Assembly (NCBI GenBank): GCA_011109175.1
Contig: RDEW01000007.1
Location: forward strand, 619,712-683,711
Direction: 5' to 3'
DNA: 64,000 nucleotides
From: Dicyema japonicum
Taxonomy: Eukaryota; Dicyemida; Rhombozoa; Dicyemidae
This document shows positions 31,770-41,299 of the stretch, one piece after another (position 1 is the first letter of the stretch; each line of letters opens with the position of its first letter). The notes beneath the pieces are model-generated. The model ran no database searches, had not been told where the DNA came from, and was given only the letters and a program-made list of their open reading frames with translations. Made by a program: the position numbers and the translations under genes.

Positions 31770-33083
31770 TCACAAAGAATAATAAATACATCCATTATTG
31801 GAGAATATACATAATTTAGGAAGACATCTGACATTCCCAATAACATTACGAAAATGAACAGACATCCAGGAGTCGACAGATGGGGGAGGCAACACAAATA
31901 TAGAACTTCCCCCACAACCATTCCACATTCTGACAAACCCAAATTCATCAACTATTAATTACATCAAATAACACCAGCACAGACAGCATCAAATAAGCTA
32001 TTATACTCAAACACTGTCCCCTTTCCTATAGAACTCCCATGTCCCTCAAATGTGGACAATATCCTCGACTGATTCCTTGTGTCATACAACACCAATTGTG
32101 AGTGACATCCACACATGACCAAATGATCTCCAACTTTCTCCAATTGGTAGTGGAGGGATGAAGTTAACCCTTTCAGCTTACTGCAACTCCACTTTGAGAC
32201 CCTCACATCATACAGCACAGCGGACCTATCCTTTGACCTCACTCCACAAATAACATTGTCATCCTTCCATCACAACCATAACTACCTTAAAACACACTCC
32301 ATTCGCTCCAAACCTGAATTTTACTCCCAAATCGCTAGCGCTATTTATAATCTGGACATAATCAGAGTATGCCAAAACATATTTGTTCATCCACGACATT
32401 GAGTGGGCAGAACTTGGGAAAGTAATGACATTAAAGTCAACAATCCTCAGATTATCAGTGTCCAATTGGAGGACGACCCAATCAGCCCTCAACAGAATGG
32501 CAACAGTGTATAAGGGTCCCTCGACGAAACAGACATCAGCAATGTAATTCCCCAAATATCTAAAGTCCAGAGGAGTGAATGGAGTAAGTCCTAAGTTCTC
32601 GTTCACAACATAAAAAATAAGGTGGTAGTTATCGAAGTGCATCAACAAATCCCCAAGTGGGGACATAAAAGTTTGGAAGACCGGTCTAGTTGTTCGAATT
32701 CCAGAAATAGTCTAAATGATAAACAAAGTGGAACTTGCTTTTTGAAGGATTTTGTGTATTTGAGAAGGTAATTAAGAGGAATCTCTGGGTTAAGTCCGTA
32801 TTCACATTTTGTTATAAAGTCGTGAAGGTTAGGCTTTAATACACACGTGTTTTGTAGAACATTGGTTAGATCAGCGGCTTTTACATTCATTATGTGTTCA
32901 TTTGTTATGAGATCCGTATTAATTTTAAAGAATCTATCCTGAGAGGAATTATAGAAGTATCCAGGTAATTCTAGTGGTTATGTTTGTGTACTAACTTCTG
33001 TCGTAGTCGTAGTGAGAATCAGCCACAGAATATGTAGATTTTGATAATAAATTCGAGTACAATTGTTCTTGTTCAGGAAGCAT
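31770..33083 (-). CDS. DCAF4: DCAF4-like WD-repeat protein
   Basis: DCAF proteins are substrate receptors of CUL4-DDB1 ubiquitin ligases. Start is the ATG at 33083. Four introns are removed: 32969-32993, 32712-32734, 32264-32285 and 31952-31974 (22-25 bp). The frame is then continuous to TGA at 31770-31772. The N-terminal block KLPGYFYNSSQDRFFKI matches the ELPGxYYDxxxxRYFxI signature at the start of DCAF4. WD-like strands follow: DRSAVLYDVRVSKWSC, CGCHSQLVLYDTRNQSR and CAGVDEFGFVRMWN, the last corresponding to the VxAVGQDCYTRIWS block. The middle (HFDNYHLIFYVVNENLG, then LRADWVVLQLDTDNLRIVDF) is divergent. The WD call is solid; DCAF4 orthology is likely but not certain. Confidence 0.75.
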
Positions 33084-33717
33084 CACATCGAATCAGTCGA
33101 TTTTAAATTCAATAAAAATTCAATAAATTTTTTTGATTAATATTTATTTTGTTTATAAACTCAGCTTTACCAACGAGAGAGTTAATATCTAAAAATCAAC
33201 AATAATAAAAACTTTCCACGTTTGCTTGTTCGCCAGCCTCCTCAGGCAGGTTCGATTCTGGTTGCTGAAATTGATTATTATTAACTTAAAATTTCCATAC
33301 TCTTAGGTATTTCTGATTAAACGTGGCGTCACGAAATTCATCATTTTAATAATGGAAAAAATTTGGCGACTATTATATGTCACCTCTACATAAAAGATTG
33401 AGCTGGTGACTCTAATATTACTAAAACACGGTCTTCTTCAATTCCTCTCCACACCAGACTGATCTCTAAAAGCGTCAGCTTTTGGCTGTTAATTCCAGTC
33501 AGCTACTGGTTTCCTTCTTTTAAATAGAAAAGGGTAATTGAACAAAAAATAAAAAGAGAGAATTAATAATATCAGCAATAATCATCAAGATCCTTCAAAG
33601 TTCCCCCAGTTTTAGTTTACCAAATTCCGTACTTCCTACCTGTTCAAAAAATTAGCGCCAAAATTTTCGTATAAATTTAAATTTTGACTGACGTGGAGGT
33701 CATCCAACTAAATAAAA
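33084..33717. other. intergenic; possible terminal exon on minus strand
   Basis: On the minus strand, 33325 to 33195 could encode DATFNQKYLR, a 36-bp intron, then QPESNLPEEAGEQANVESF and a stop. No upstream exons can be placed, so I do not call a gene. TTGAGCTGGTGAC at 33399 matches the first bases of the RTE-like leader, without the rest of that element. Confidence 0.3.
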
Positions 33718-34294
33718 TGGACCCTGAAACTGCAAAATCGTCCGCAATAAGCCAATATATCTACAAACTAAGCGGGAGGACACTAAAGTGTACTACTATT
33801 CCTCCATTCGTGGTTTAAAGAAACGGAAACGCAGAAATATTAGTAGTTACGTTGTTCTTACAAACTCTAGGCTCCAATGACGAGATTGCTGGAGCTATTG
33901 AGAACAATGAGGATGTAAGGGACTTGATGATGAACTGGAAGCTTACAGACATCAGGAATGAACTTAGAAACAGAAATTTGAATCTTTACGGAAATAAAAT
34001 TGAATTAGCTAAGAGACTTTCAGCCCATCAAGGAAGAAATTCAGAAAAATCTCTCTTATGAGCAGAATATCAACCTGATCTCCTGTTTTCCTGATGAAGG
34101 ATATTTTCCTAACAACCCTAACTATTGCCATATTTTGAAGAATACTATGAGCCAAATCCTTATATTCCTTACACTTCTACCCCCAGAGAGCCTTATCCTT
34201 ATATAGAGGAACAAGGAGTGGACTGTTATAATATGCATTATTACCCCGATCCTGACTTTTCCTCCCAGTTTTATGATTATAATAAATTCTATTA
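33718..34294 (+). CDS. SAP-domain protein with tyrosine-rich tail (frame broken in places)
   Basis: SAP domains bind AT-rich DNA or RNA in nuclear proteins. The coding pieces are MDPETAKSSAISQY at the ATG 33718; VYYYSSIRGLKKRKRRNIS (basic, possibly nuclear targeting); a 25-bp intron at about 33846-33870; then SNDEIAGAIENNEDVRDLMM and the SAP helix pair WKLTDIRNELRNRNLNLYG with KIELAKRL. After the SAP domain the frame changes twice without possible introns, giving SYEQNINLISCF and a tail rich in Tyr and Pro (YFEEYYEPNPYIPY, FSSQFYDYNKFY, TAA 34292-34294). The exon order and composition suggest a real gene. The frame changes may be indels in the assembly or true decay. I cannot name an orthologue. 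Confidence 0.55.
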
Positions 34295-35084
34295 ACTTTA
34301 ACATTCCATACTTCCCGAATGGTTTATTCCTCTTAGTAATAAAGTTAACCACGTGGGATTGTTCCTTAAGGAATATTGTGATTGGGGAAGAATCCTCTGA
34401 TAACAAGATCTGTGTGACAAATAGGAGGAATTCGCCTATTTTGACGTGGGTATTAGCTTGTCTTTATCGAACCTTGATGAATAAAAGGAACAAAGAACAT
34501 TGCTTAATGGTAGATAGAAATTCCATGTGTGTGGGCACAATGACTGACTCGGGAACTTCACAAACTCAAAGTTTTGAACTTAGAAACATCGGATACTTCA
34601 AGGCTCTAACGTCAAAAAAACATTGACGGTGATTAACAGACGAAAAAAACACGTGACAGTTTTTAGTATGATTGCTGCTACCAATAAAGTAATATTTTAA
34701 AATTGAACGACTTTGAATGACTCCGAGTATCCTCGAGAATATATTCACTTGGTTTTTAATTTTTAAAGAATTTACCTTTTCTATGGAATAGAGAATTAAG
34801 GTTATTAGGCGGAAGTTCTATGTTTCCTTGGAAATTTAATAGGAAGTTCATTTTAACCTGAAGAACTGGTCTTTGAGTTTAAAACAACTTCAATCTGGAA
34901 GATAGTACAGTGGTTTACTCCATCGACCATTAACTTAGTGGAAATTTGAATTGCTTATCTTAATTTCCTCCTGATTGACGTTTTGGCAGTCCTGAGTCGC
35001 ACAGAAATTTACACTCCCGAATTTTCTTCTGACTGAAAGTCGCCATTCATATGAGATCTAGAATCGCCTGTATTTGTATCTCCT
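34295..35084. other. no recognised gene
   Basis: A plus-strand frame to 34626 (117 codons, with GEESSDNKICVTNRRNSP) is open but matches nothing I know and has no clear splice sites. The rest to 35084 is AT-rich and featureless to me. Confidence 0.35.
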
Positions 35085-35590
35085 CACATTTCCAGACCAC
35101 CAGCGGACCCTGGACAATGTTTTTCTACAAAAGAAATTGTAAAAGGATTCTTGGGTCTTCCATCCAACACCGACTGCTTGTCCGCTGTCAGGACCTCTGA
35201 AAATCTGTGTGCAACACTAGTACAGCTGGGATTAGCAGACTCTCACTTACTAAAGGAGTACTACCAACCCCATAAAACATTAATCGAGGTCGTTCGATGG
35301 GCTTTATGAAGACAAAATGGAAAACGATTGAATAAACATCTTACAATTTTTTGTGGGAAAATCACGAGTTTGGGACTTTACGTGCCACTTTCGTTTAAAA
35401 TAACATCTTTCAGGGTAAGACCCACTTTAAACCTAAAATGGTATAGAATATACAGTTGTCCTCGAGAACATGTTGAATGAGCATAGATATGGAGTCCCCA
35501 CTATCAAGGAAGATTTAGTACAGCGACCGATAACCTAGTGGAATTAGCAAATTAGTTCGATGACGTGCCAGGCAACCCGGGTGAAGAGGA
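35085..35590 (+). pseudogene. RLE retroelement, heavily decayed
   Basis: Fragments align in order with 30.9-31.45 kb of the long copy: LDNVFLQKK (LDNLL), QHRLLVRCQD (QHRRACLLSG), then at about 35330 KRLNKHLTIF, GK and WDFTCHF, matching KRPDRMTIF, GKPL and WDVTCTD. Nearly every block is in a different frame. Confidence 0.65.
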
Positions 35591-36129
35591 AACGGATGGG
35601 TTTTAGGTAAACGACTCCTAAAAAAAGAAAGGTCTAGTAGCGATTAGTAATATTATTTAATTGTGTTTTCCGTAAAAATAAAACTGTTTTTTACAGTTAT
35701 TATGGTGGAGGGAGAGATAAATTATTGACAGGGCGAATTTTTTTTCATGAGGGCAATATGGAAAAAAGGTTTTTTTTATTCGATTCAAAATGTTGTTAAA
35801 TTTCTTTACTTGGCCCGGAGACTGTTTTTATTATTATGGACTATCGCTATGCCATTGTCATGACAAAGCATCTGCAACTTGAGAATCTAATACCAAGGTC
35901 ATTTCCCTCCACTTGCCCTGTCATAAACAGCTACAGTAGTCCATCCAGTTCGTCTCTTTGAGTCGTCTCCCAAACTTTTAGAGGTCCCCTTTGAAGACTA
36001 TTTAGAGAGTGGTCTTTGGTTGTTCACGGAATCGGTGAGTGTCAGATCACGTTAGTTGGGAATTCCACGTTAGCTTGGACTTCCACGTTAGCCAGTGTAT
36101 GTTTTAGAGAATAAATTTTTTGCGAGACG
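35591..36129. other. no gene; short repeat motif
   Basis: GATAAATTATTGACAGGG at 35717 recurs from 9322. Near 36050-36100 there are two tandem-like TTCCACGTTAGC words. No coding sequence recognised. Confidence 0.4.
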
Positions 36130-36580
36130 TTAAAATCTTTGCATGGAGAATTTATTATATCATTTTGAACTCATTCATTATCGAAATGTGATATTTGAAA
36201 TGGTCAGTCAGTTGCTGTCGCTGAGAGGTTGGAGGGAAAGAGGCTATCGACACAGGTGGCGTCTCAGGCAAGATATTTACCAGTCTCCCATAGGAAAGAG
36301 TGGTTCCATCCGGTCTTCGGTTGGTTTGAGACAGCAATTGACCCAGGCTCAGCTTCAGAGAAGGCTGAGACCCTAAAGATAAAAAATACTCATGTCTTGG
36401 AGGACAATTCATCTTCGAACCAGTGGCAGTCGAAACGACAGGAATAATTGGAAGCAGGTCACTGACTGCTAAACAGGATCGACTCGCTCATCGCGAAGTA
36501 GAAAACGATAGGAGAGAAAGGAGCTGGCGCATAAAGCGGATTTCCTTGAAAATCGTATGGGAAATGCTTTTGTGTTATAA
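36130..36580 (+). pseudogene. RLE retroelement, C-terminal fragment
   Basis: Reads EKAETLKIK, FIFEPVAVETTGIIGSRS and ERSWRIKRISLKIVWEM, matching VKAKAKLEK, FVPLAIETSGSYSL and RRWLFERISLTILRR of the long copy. It probably continues the decayed copy at 35.1-35.6 kb after an insertion or an unalignable stretch. Confidence 0.7.
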
Positions 36581-36689
36581 TAAATTGTTTTTAATAAAAA
36601 AAGCAAAAACAACTATTTGGATATTCTACGGCGAAGGAATGAGCATATTATTATTATGAACCAAAAACCACCGTTTATAACCAAAATAA

Positions 36690-36970
36690 ACAAAATTCAG
36701 GTGATCCCGGCCTCCCTCAACAGTCTTCGCATCTTTTCTCCATGTTCCAACTGCGTTCCTTCGCATTTCCGATATGGACGGGGTCCGCATACTCGAGTCC
36801 TTCGCAGGGCACTGGTCTAGTCGCCTCTACCATATTTTCCAGGTTTCTGGGCAGGATTTCCCCACGGGACGATTTCATTAGTAGGTTTACTGCCTTCAAT
36901 TGCATGTTGCAGATCTTGTCCAAATTCTTTTCCTTTTTTATAATATTGTTGAAAAATATTAAAAACATGA
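36690..36970 (-). pseudogene. LINE-B retrotransposon C-terminal fragment
   Basis: The minus strand gives KILPRNLENMVEATR, YADPVHIGNAK and EHGEKMRRLLREAGIT with a stop in the GGGATCACCTGA context. The 45.8 kb copy ends in the same way (GTGATCCCGGCATCTCTCAA on the plus strand). Truncated at its 5' side. Confidence 0.72.
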
Positions 36971-39590
36971 CAAGAACGAAGAAGGATGCTAAGTTTTTAC
37001 TTGGCCTTGTGGCTCTTTAAAGAAGAGAGGACAGTCACCAAATAAATCAGATATAACCAGGATTACTCTGGTTAATGCCCGCTCTCTTAGGAAGCAAGCT
37101 GCGGAGCTGATAGCCTTACCACGCTGTTGATGGATGCATTAATTATTAATGAAACGAAGATGAAAAAACCTGGAATTATTAATATCCCGGGTTATAATTT
37201 GATTGATATTCCATGGCGTCCCGATGCCATAGCTAGTACAGGAACCTCTATTTTCTACAAAAAGAGAATTAAATCGCGATTGCCAATAATTATAGAAGAG
37301 AATGTCTGCGAATTATTATGCATTGATTTGTACACTTCTATTGGTTGGATAACAATTGGTGGACTCTACTCCAAAAGATTAAGGAATTATTCAAGGATTA
37401 TAAAAGATTTTTTCGCTAATAATGAAACCCAATCCTTGTGGGAGATTGTAATGCAAAAAATATTGCATATGGTTGTGTGAAAACTAATTATGACGGCAAA
37501 TGTTTATTGGAAATGAATCAGAATCAGAAAACTTAAAAGCTCTTACGTCTAAAGAACTTAATCATTTCCAACAACGGAGTGCTGATAGATTGGGTATTTT
37601 CGTTATGCAAGAAAACCTCGCTTTATTGAGCGGTCTATGTCGAAAATGATATAGGGAGTGATCACTTACCTCAAACTTTGGAGTTGTGAACTGGACCCGT
37701 TATTGAAGAAGAAATATTTCTTAGATATAATATCAACAGAATTGATTGGGCTCATTTTAATTCTTATATTTCTATGAAGTTGGATAATATTAAAGAACTG
37801 AAAATTTTAAATCATGTGGATATCGATAGTTTGGATGTAAAATTAAGAAATGTTATATTAAACTATCTTGATTATTATGGAGGAGGAGATTTCTTTCTCC
37901 GCATAGAAATAAATTAATGAATGGGGAGCAATTTCGTTTGCTTCGTGAAATGAGAAATTTGGCAGGAAAATTGAGACAATGTTGGATCCACAAGATTCTT
38001 ACCGTCTTAAAGAGAGGATCAAGTCTATAAAGAGAGTATAGATGGAAGTGTCAAAAAGTATTGAAGAAGATAGATTGAGGTGAGAATGCTCTAGATTCTA
38101 TCGTAATAATCCTAAATTTTGGAAACTTTTTTCGAAAATGAATTCTTGGATAGGGAAGGTGAAGAGATAAATCTCAAGTCTCGTGACGGCTTCGGATCTC
38201 GAAAGAAAAAGTTCCAGATGTCTTAAGACAACAGCTCGCAGAGGTACAATAATTGGATCCTCTGTTAATTATTCCACGAGGCATACAAACTAGTTTTCTT
38301 GAAGAGGAGCCATCCTAACTTGTGTAGGGGCTTTTATGTGGAACGATTACTATGGAGGAGATAATTCTTGCTATTAATGGATGCAAAAATAAAGCTCCGG
38401 GATGGGATTTTACCCTGACTGTCTTCAAAAATGCTGGAATGCCATTATTGAAAACGTTATGGGCTTTATTTAATTTTCGTGGTTTCTGGACATGTTCCTT
38501 CTACGTGGAAGAAGTCTTTTGTACGGATACTGAAGAAGGGAAAATCTAGTTCAAATCCAGAGAACTATAGGCCAATAAGCCTAATATGCAGTATATCGAA
38601 AATTATGAAAAAAATCATTTTCAACAGATGATCAAAATACGTTGAAGACAACAATTTTCTTCTCGATGATCAGTGGGGTTTTCGCCCACTAGAAGGACTG
38701 GAGATTGTTTCTCAATATTATCAAATTTTATATGTGTTGCTAAGAAGAATAGAGAATGTCTTAGGCCGCATGTCTAGACATCAAAGGCTTTTGATAGCGT
38801 TTGGCATGCTGGGTTGTTGAAGACTATCAAATTTTAATGGTGGGAGCAAGGCACTAGTGTGGACGAAGGATTTTCTTTCTGGTAAAGAATCTTTTATAAG
38901 TGTTGGAAATCACATATTGAAGAAAATTTTGTTAAAAAGAGGGGCACCACAAGTGTCTGTCCCCTCCTATTCAATTGTTTTATGTGTGACATTCCGAAGA
39001 TTGAACACTTAAATTCAACAATGCTTATTTATGCTGATGATATTCTTCTGCTTGATCTTAGTATTAATAAATCGATTTCCTGGAAACGTGTTTCAACACA
39101 CATGAAAAAATAAATGTTGGTGCCTAGATAAAGGTTTATCCCTATCTCTTGAAAAGTTACTGCTTCATGGATTGTGAATAACAAAAATAAGTCAAAAATT
39201 TGTTTTAATATTGGAGCAATCAAATGCGTGGAACAGTTGCAATATTTTGGTGTTTGTGTTAACTCAAAGGGTTTTTTTATAAATTACATCAAGAAAAAAA
39301 GGAAAAAGCTACAGCGATGTTGAAATCACTTCTACGTCTTCAATTGATTCCGGAAGCATTTATCCATGCTTATACAGCTTGTATGGAACCATTCCTGATT
39401 TATGGCTTCAAAGATGGTTTGAAAGTGATGAGAAAAGTATTCTTGTAGAGCTTCTCGATAGATCAAGTCCATATGGTATTAAACTAGCATATGGACTTGA
39501 TTTAAAATCTAAATTACCGCCTAGTTATGAAATACGTGCGAGATCTATTGAAAAAATATTGCATCACATGAAAAAATAATTCTTGTTTAG
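36968..39590 (+). pseudogene. LINE-C retrotransposon, near full-length, decayed
   Basis: Endonuclease: ITRITLVNARSLRKQAAELI, LIINETKMKKPGIINIPGYN, GTSIFYKKRI and, about 37430, GDCNAKNIA. RT: NGCKNKAPGWD (38373), SNPENYRPISLICSISKIM (38550), DDQWGFRP (38660), a GAPQxSxPS block (38945) and IYADDILL (39028). It then runs through a long thumb region to RSIEKILHHMKK near 39575. At least ten frameshifts or stops interrupt it. The family differs from RTE-like and LINE-B by its endonuclease opening (LVNARSL) and its C-terminus. Confidence 0.82.
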
Positions 39591-40084
39591 TGCAAGGGTA
39601 AATAATTCGAAGAGGAGACATGGTGTCTCGTTATACCAGACCCCATCAACTAGGACATACTTATTGGCTTCTCCATGTTTAATTAGTTTTTAATTAGTAA
39701 CGAGTTTGTCATGTAAATAAAATCTATCTAGGAATGTCTAACTCAAAAGGCTCCAGGGCTATGAGTATACAAGCGGGCAACACTAACAAATCTGAAAAAC
39801 ACCGTAATCTTATTGAAGTGTAATAATTTTCAAGTCTACTATAACGAATATATTACGATGCGCTCCACAACACCAAATATATCAATTGCATACAAACATT
39901 CAAGATTATCAAATCATTTTCACTCTTTAGTCTTCGTTTTGTCACGAGGTGCCTCTTTTTGATGACGTACGAAAGTACTGTATTTCACATTTTTTCGTAA
40001 AATACCAGTCACCTTCAAGTTTCCAATTCTTCTTAGCTAAAAATACCACTCTAAATGGGGGCAGTTTATTATTATTATTAAAAG
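39591..40084. other. no recognisable gene
   Basis: Mixed sequence with no open frame longer than about 70 codons and no similarity to the other families in the window. TTATTATTATTA near 40070 is a simple run next to the RTE-like end. Confidence 0.4.
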
Positions 40085-40500
40085 CACTTCCGAGAAAACA
40101 TAAATTAGTTATGTTTCCCTTGTGCCGTATTCCTAATCATCCTCTCCGTCAACCTCGACCATGATCCTCTGTTTCGCGCTAGTTCTCTTAGGTAGTTCAT
40201 ATCGTCCGCCGATAGGTCTTCGTTCAAGATAGTCGGAAGTGTCGTTCTTGGTCTTCCGCGAAATCCGGCTCCTGTGTGTGCGAAGTAGTTGACCATTGCG
40301 AAATTTGAGGGGATCTGGTCATTTAGACGTCTTGATTTGAAATATCATCTGACAGCACGTTGTATTTGCATTTATTATAAGGGTTTGCATCAGAGATCTT
40401 CATAGGCCAGTTGATCTTGATTACCGATTTGAGCTGAGTTCTGTGGAAAGAGTCAAAACGTCCATTTCCCGTTTAGAGATTCCCCAAACCCAGAGTTATA
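40085..40500 (-). pseudogene. RTE-like retrotransposon C-terminal fragment
   Basis: The minus strand gives VWGISKREMDVL, INWPMKISD, AGFRGRPRTTLPTILNED and SADDMNYLRELARNRGSWSRL, then the terminal AATACGGCACAAG shared with the 21.3 kb copy. It is 5'-truncated at the end of RT. Confidence 0.78.
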
Positions 40501-40629
40501 GAGTGAACGGAGAAGTCGGTAAAGAATACGAATAAACATAGTGCAATAAAGATGTCGTCACCACCTCAACCAAAAAATGGGGTCAGTTTGCCAATGCTTT
40601 AAAGACATTATACTAACCGCCACGATTCA

Positions 40630-41140
40630 CAAGATAAAATGTATTATTATATTAAAATTCGTTAAATTATCGCCAATAAATGAAATAATTTCAGTATCGT
40701 AAGCGCCCAGAACTCCGCCAGACACGTGGAAGCACGCGCCGGGATCTTGCTCAAACCGAGGTCTGACTGTATTGATGGATTCTCTCAAGGTTTCCCAGAC
40801 GCAGAGGGTCTAGACAGAAGGAAGACCCTTTACAGCAGATTAAATGTTCAATTGTCTCTTAAGTAGAGTTGCACATTTGACAAATTGGGTCTTTTGTAAA
40901 CCAAATATTATACGAGTATGAACAAAGGTTCTGGTGATGTCCGCATCTTGCAAGATAAACTCGTACATGAGCGGGAGTTTTGATTCAGGATCAATTATTT
41001 TCGGAGGTAACTTGTTATCTAGGTTATTCACTTCGATGGCGTTGATGGATCTGGTGGCAATTTTCTTATGGATAAGATCCATCAATTGTTCATTAGAGGG
41101 TACTTTCGGGGCACCGCGATATTCTTGTTTGAAGGCGGTT
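40630..41140 (-). CDS. unrecognised gene, probably two or more exons
   Basis: The minus strand has an open segment from about 41140 to 40838 containing VPSNEQLMDLIHKKIATRS, KLPPKIIDPESKLPLMYEF and TRTFVHTRIIFGLQK. Just downstream is a segment with RESINTVRPRFEQDPGACFH and SGGVLGAYDTEIISFI, ending at TGA near 40637. A perfect 24-bp GTAAAG...CTAG gap separates them (about 40811-40834), as in the other introns here, but the two frames do not join without a 1-base change because a TAA lies five codons before the donor. Codon content looks genuine and unlike the mobile elements. I do not recognise the family. It lies head to head with VPS16, with about 160 bp between. Confidence 0.45.
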
Positions 41141-41299
41141 GAATAATTAGTTTATCGCTGAAAAATTTTATCGTCAAACATTTTTTATCGCTGAAAAATT
41201 TTGAAATGAAAAAATTAAAACTATACTTTTTAATAATAAATATAGTATTTAAAAAATTTAAAAGATTAAAAATTAATAACAATTTGTGGTCGTCCTATA

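Noticed and set aside
33230-33260. GGTTCGATTC as a tRNA T-loop
   Set aside because: No A-box or cloverleaf around it; the same bases fit a possible terminal exon on the minus strand.
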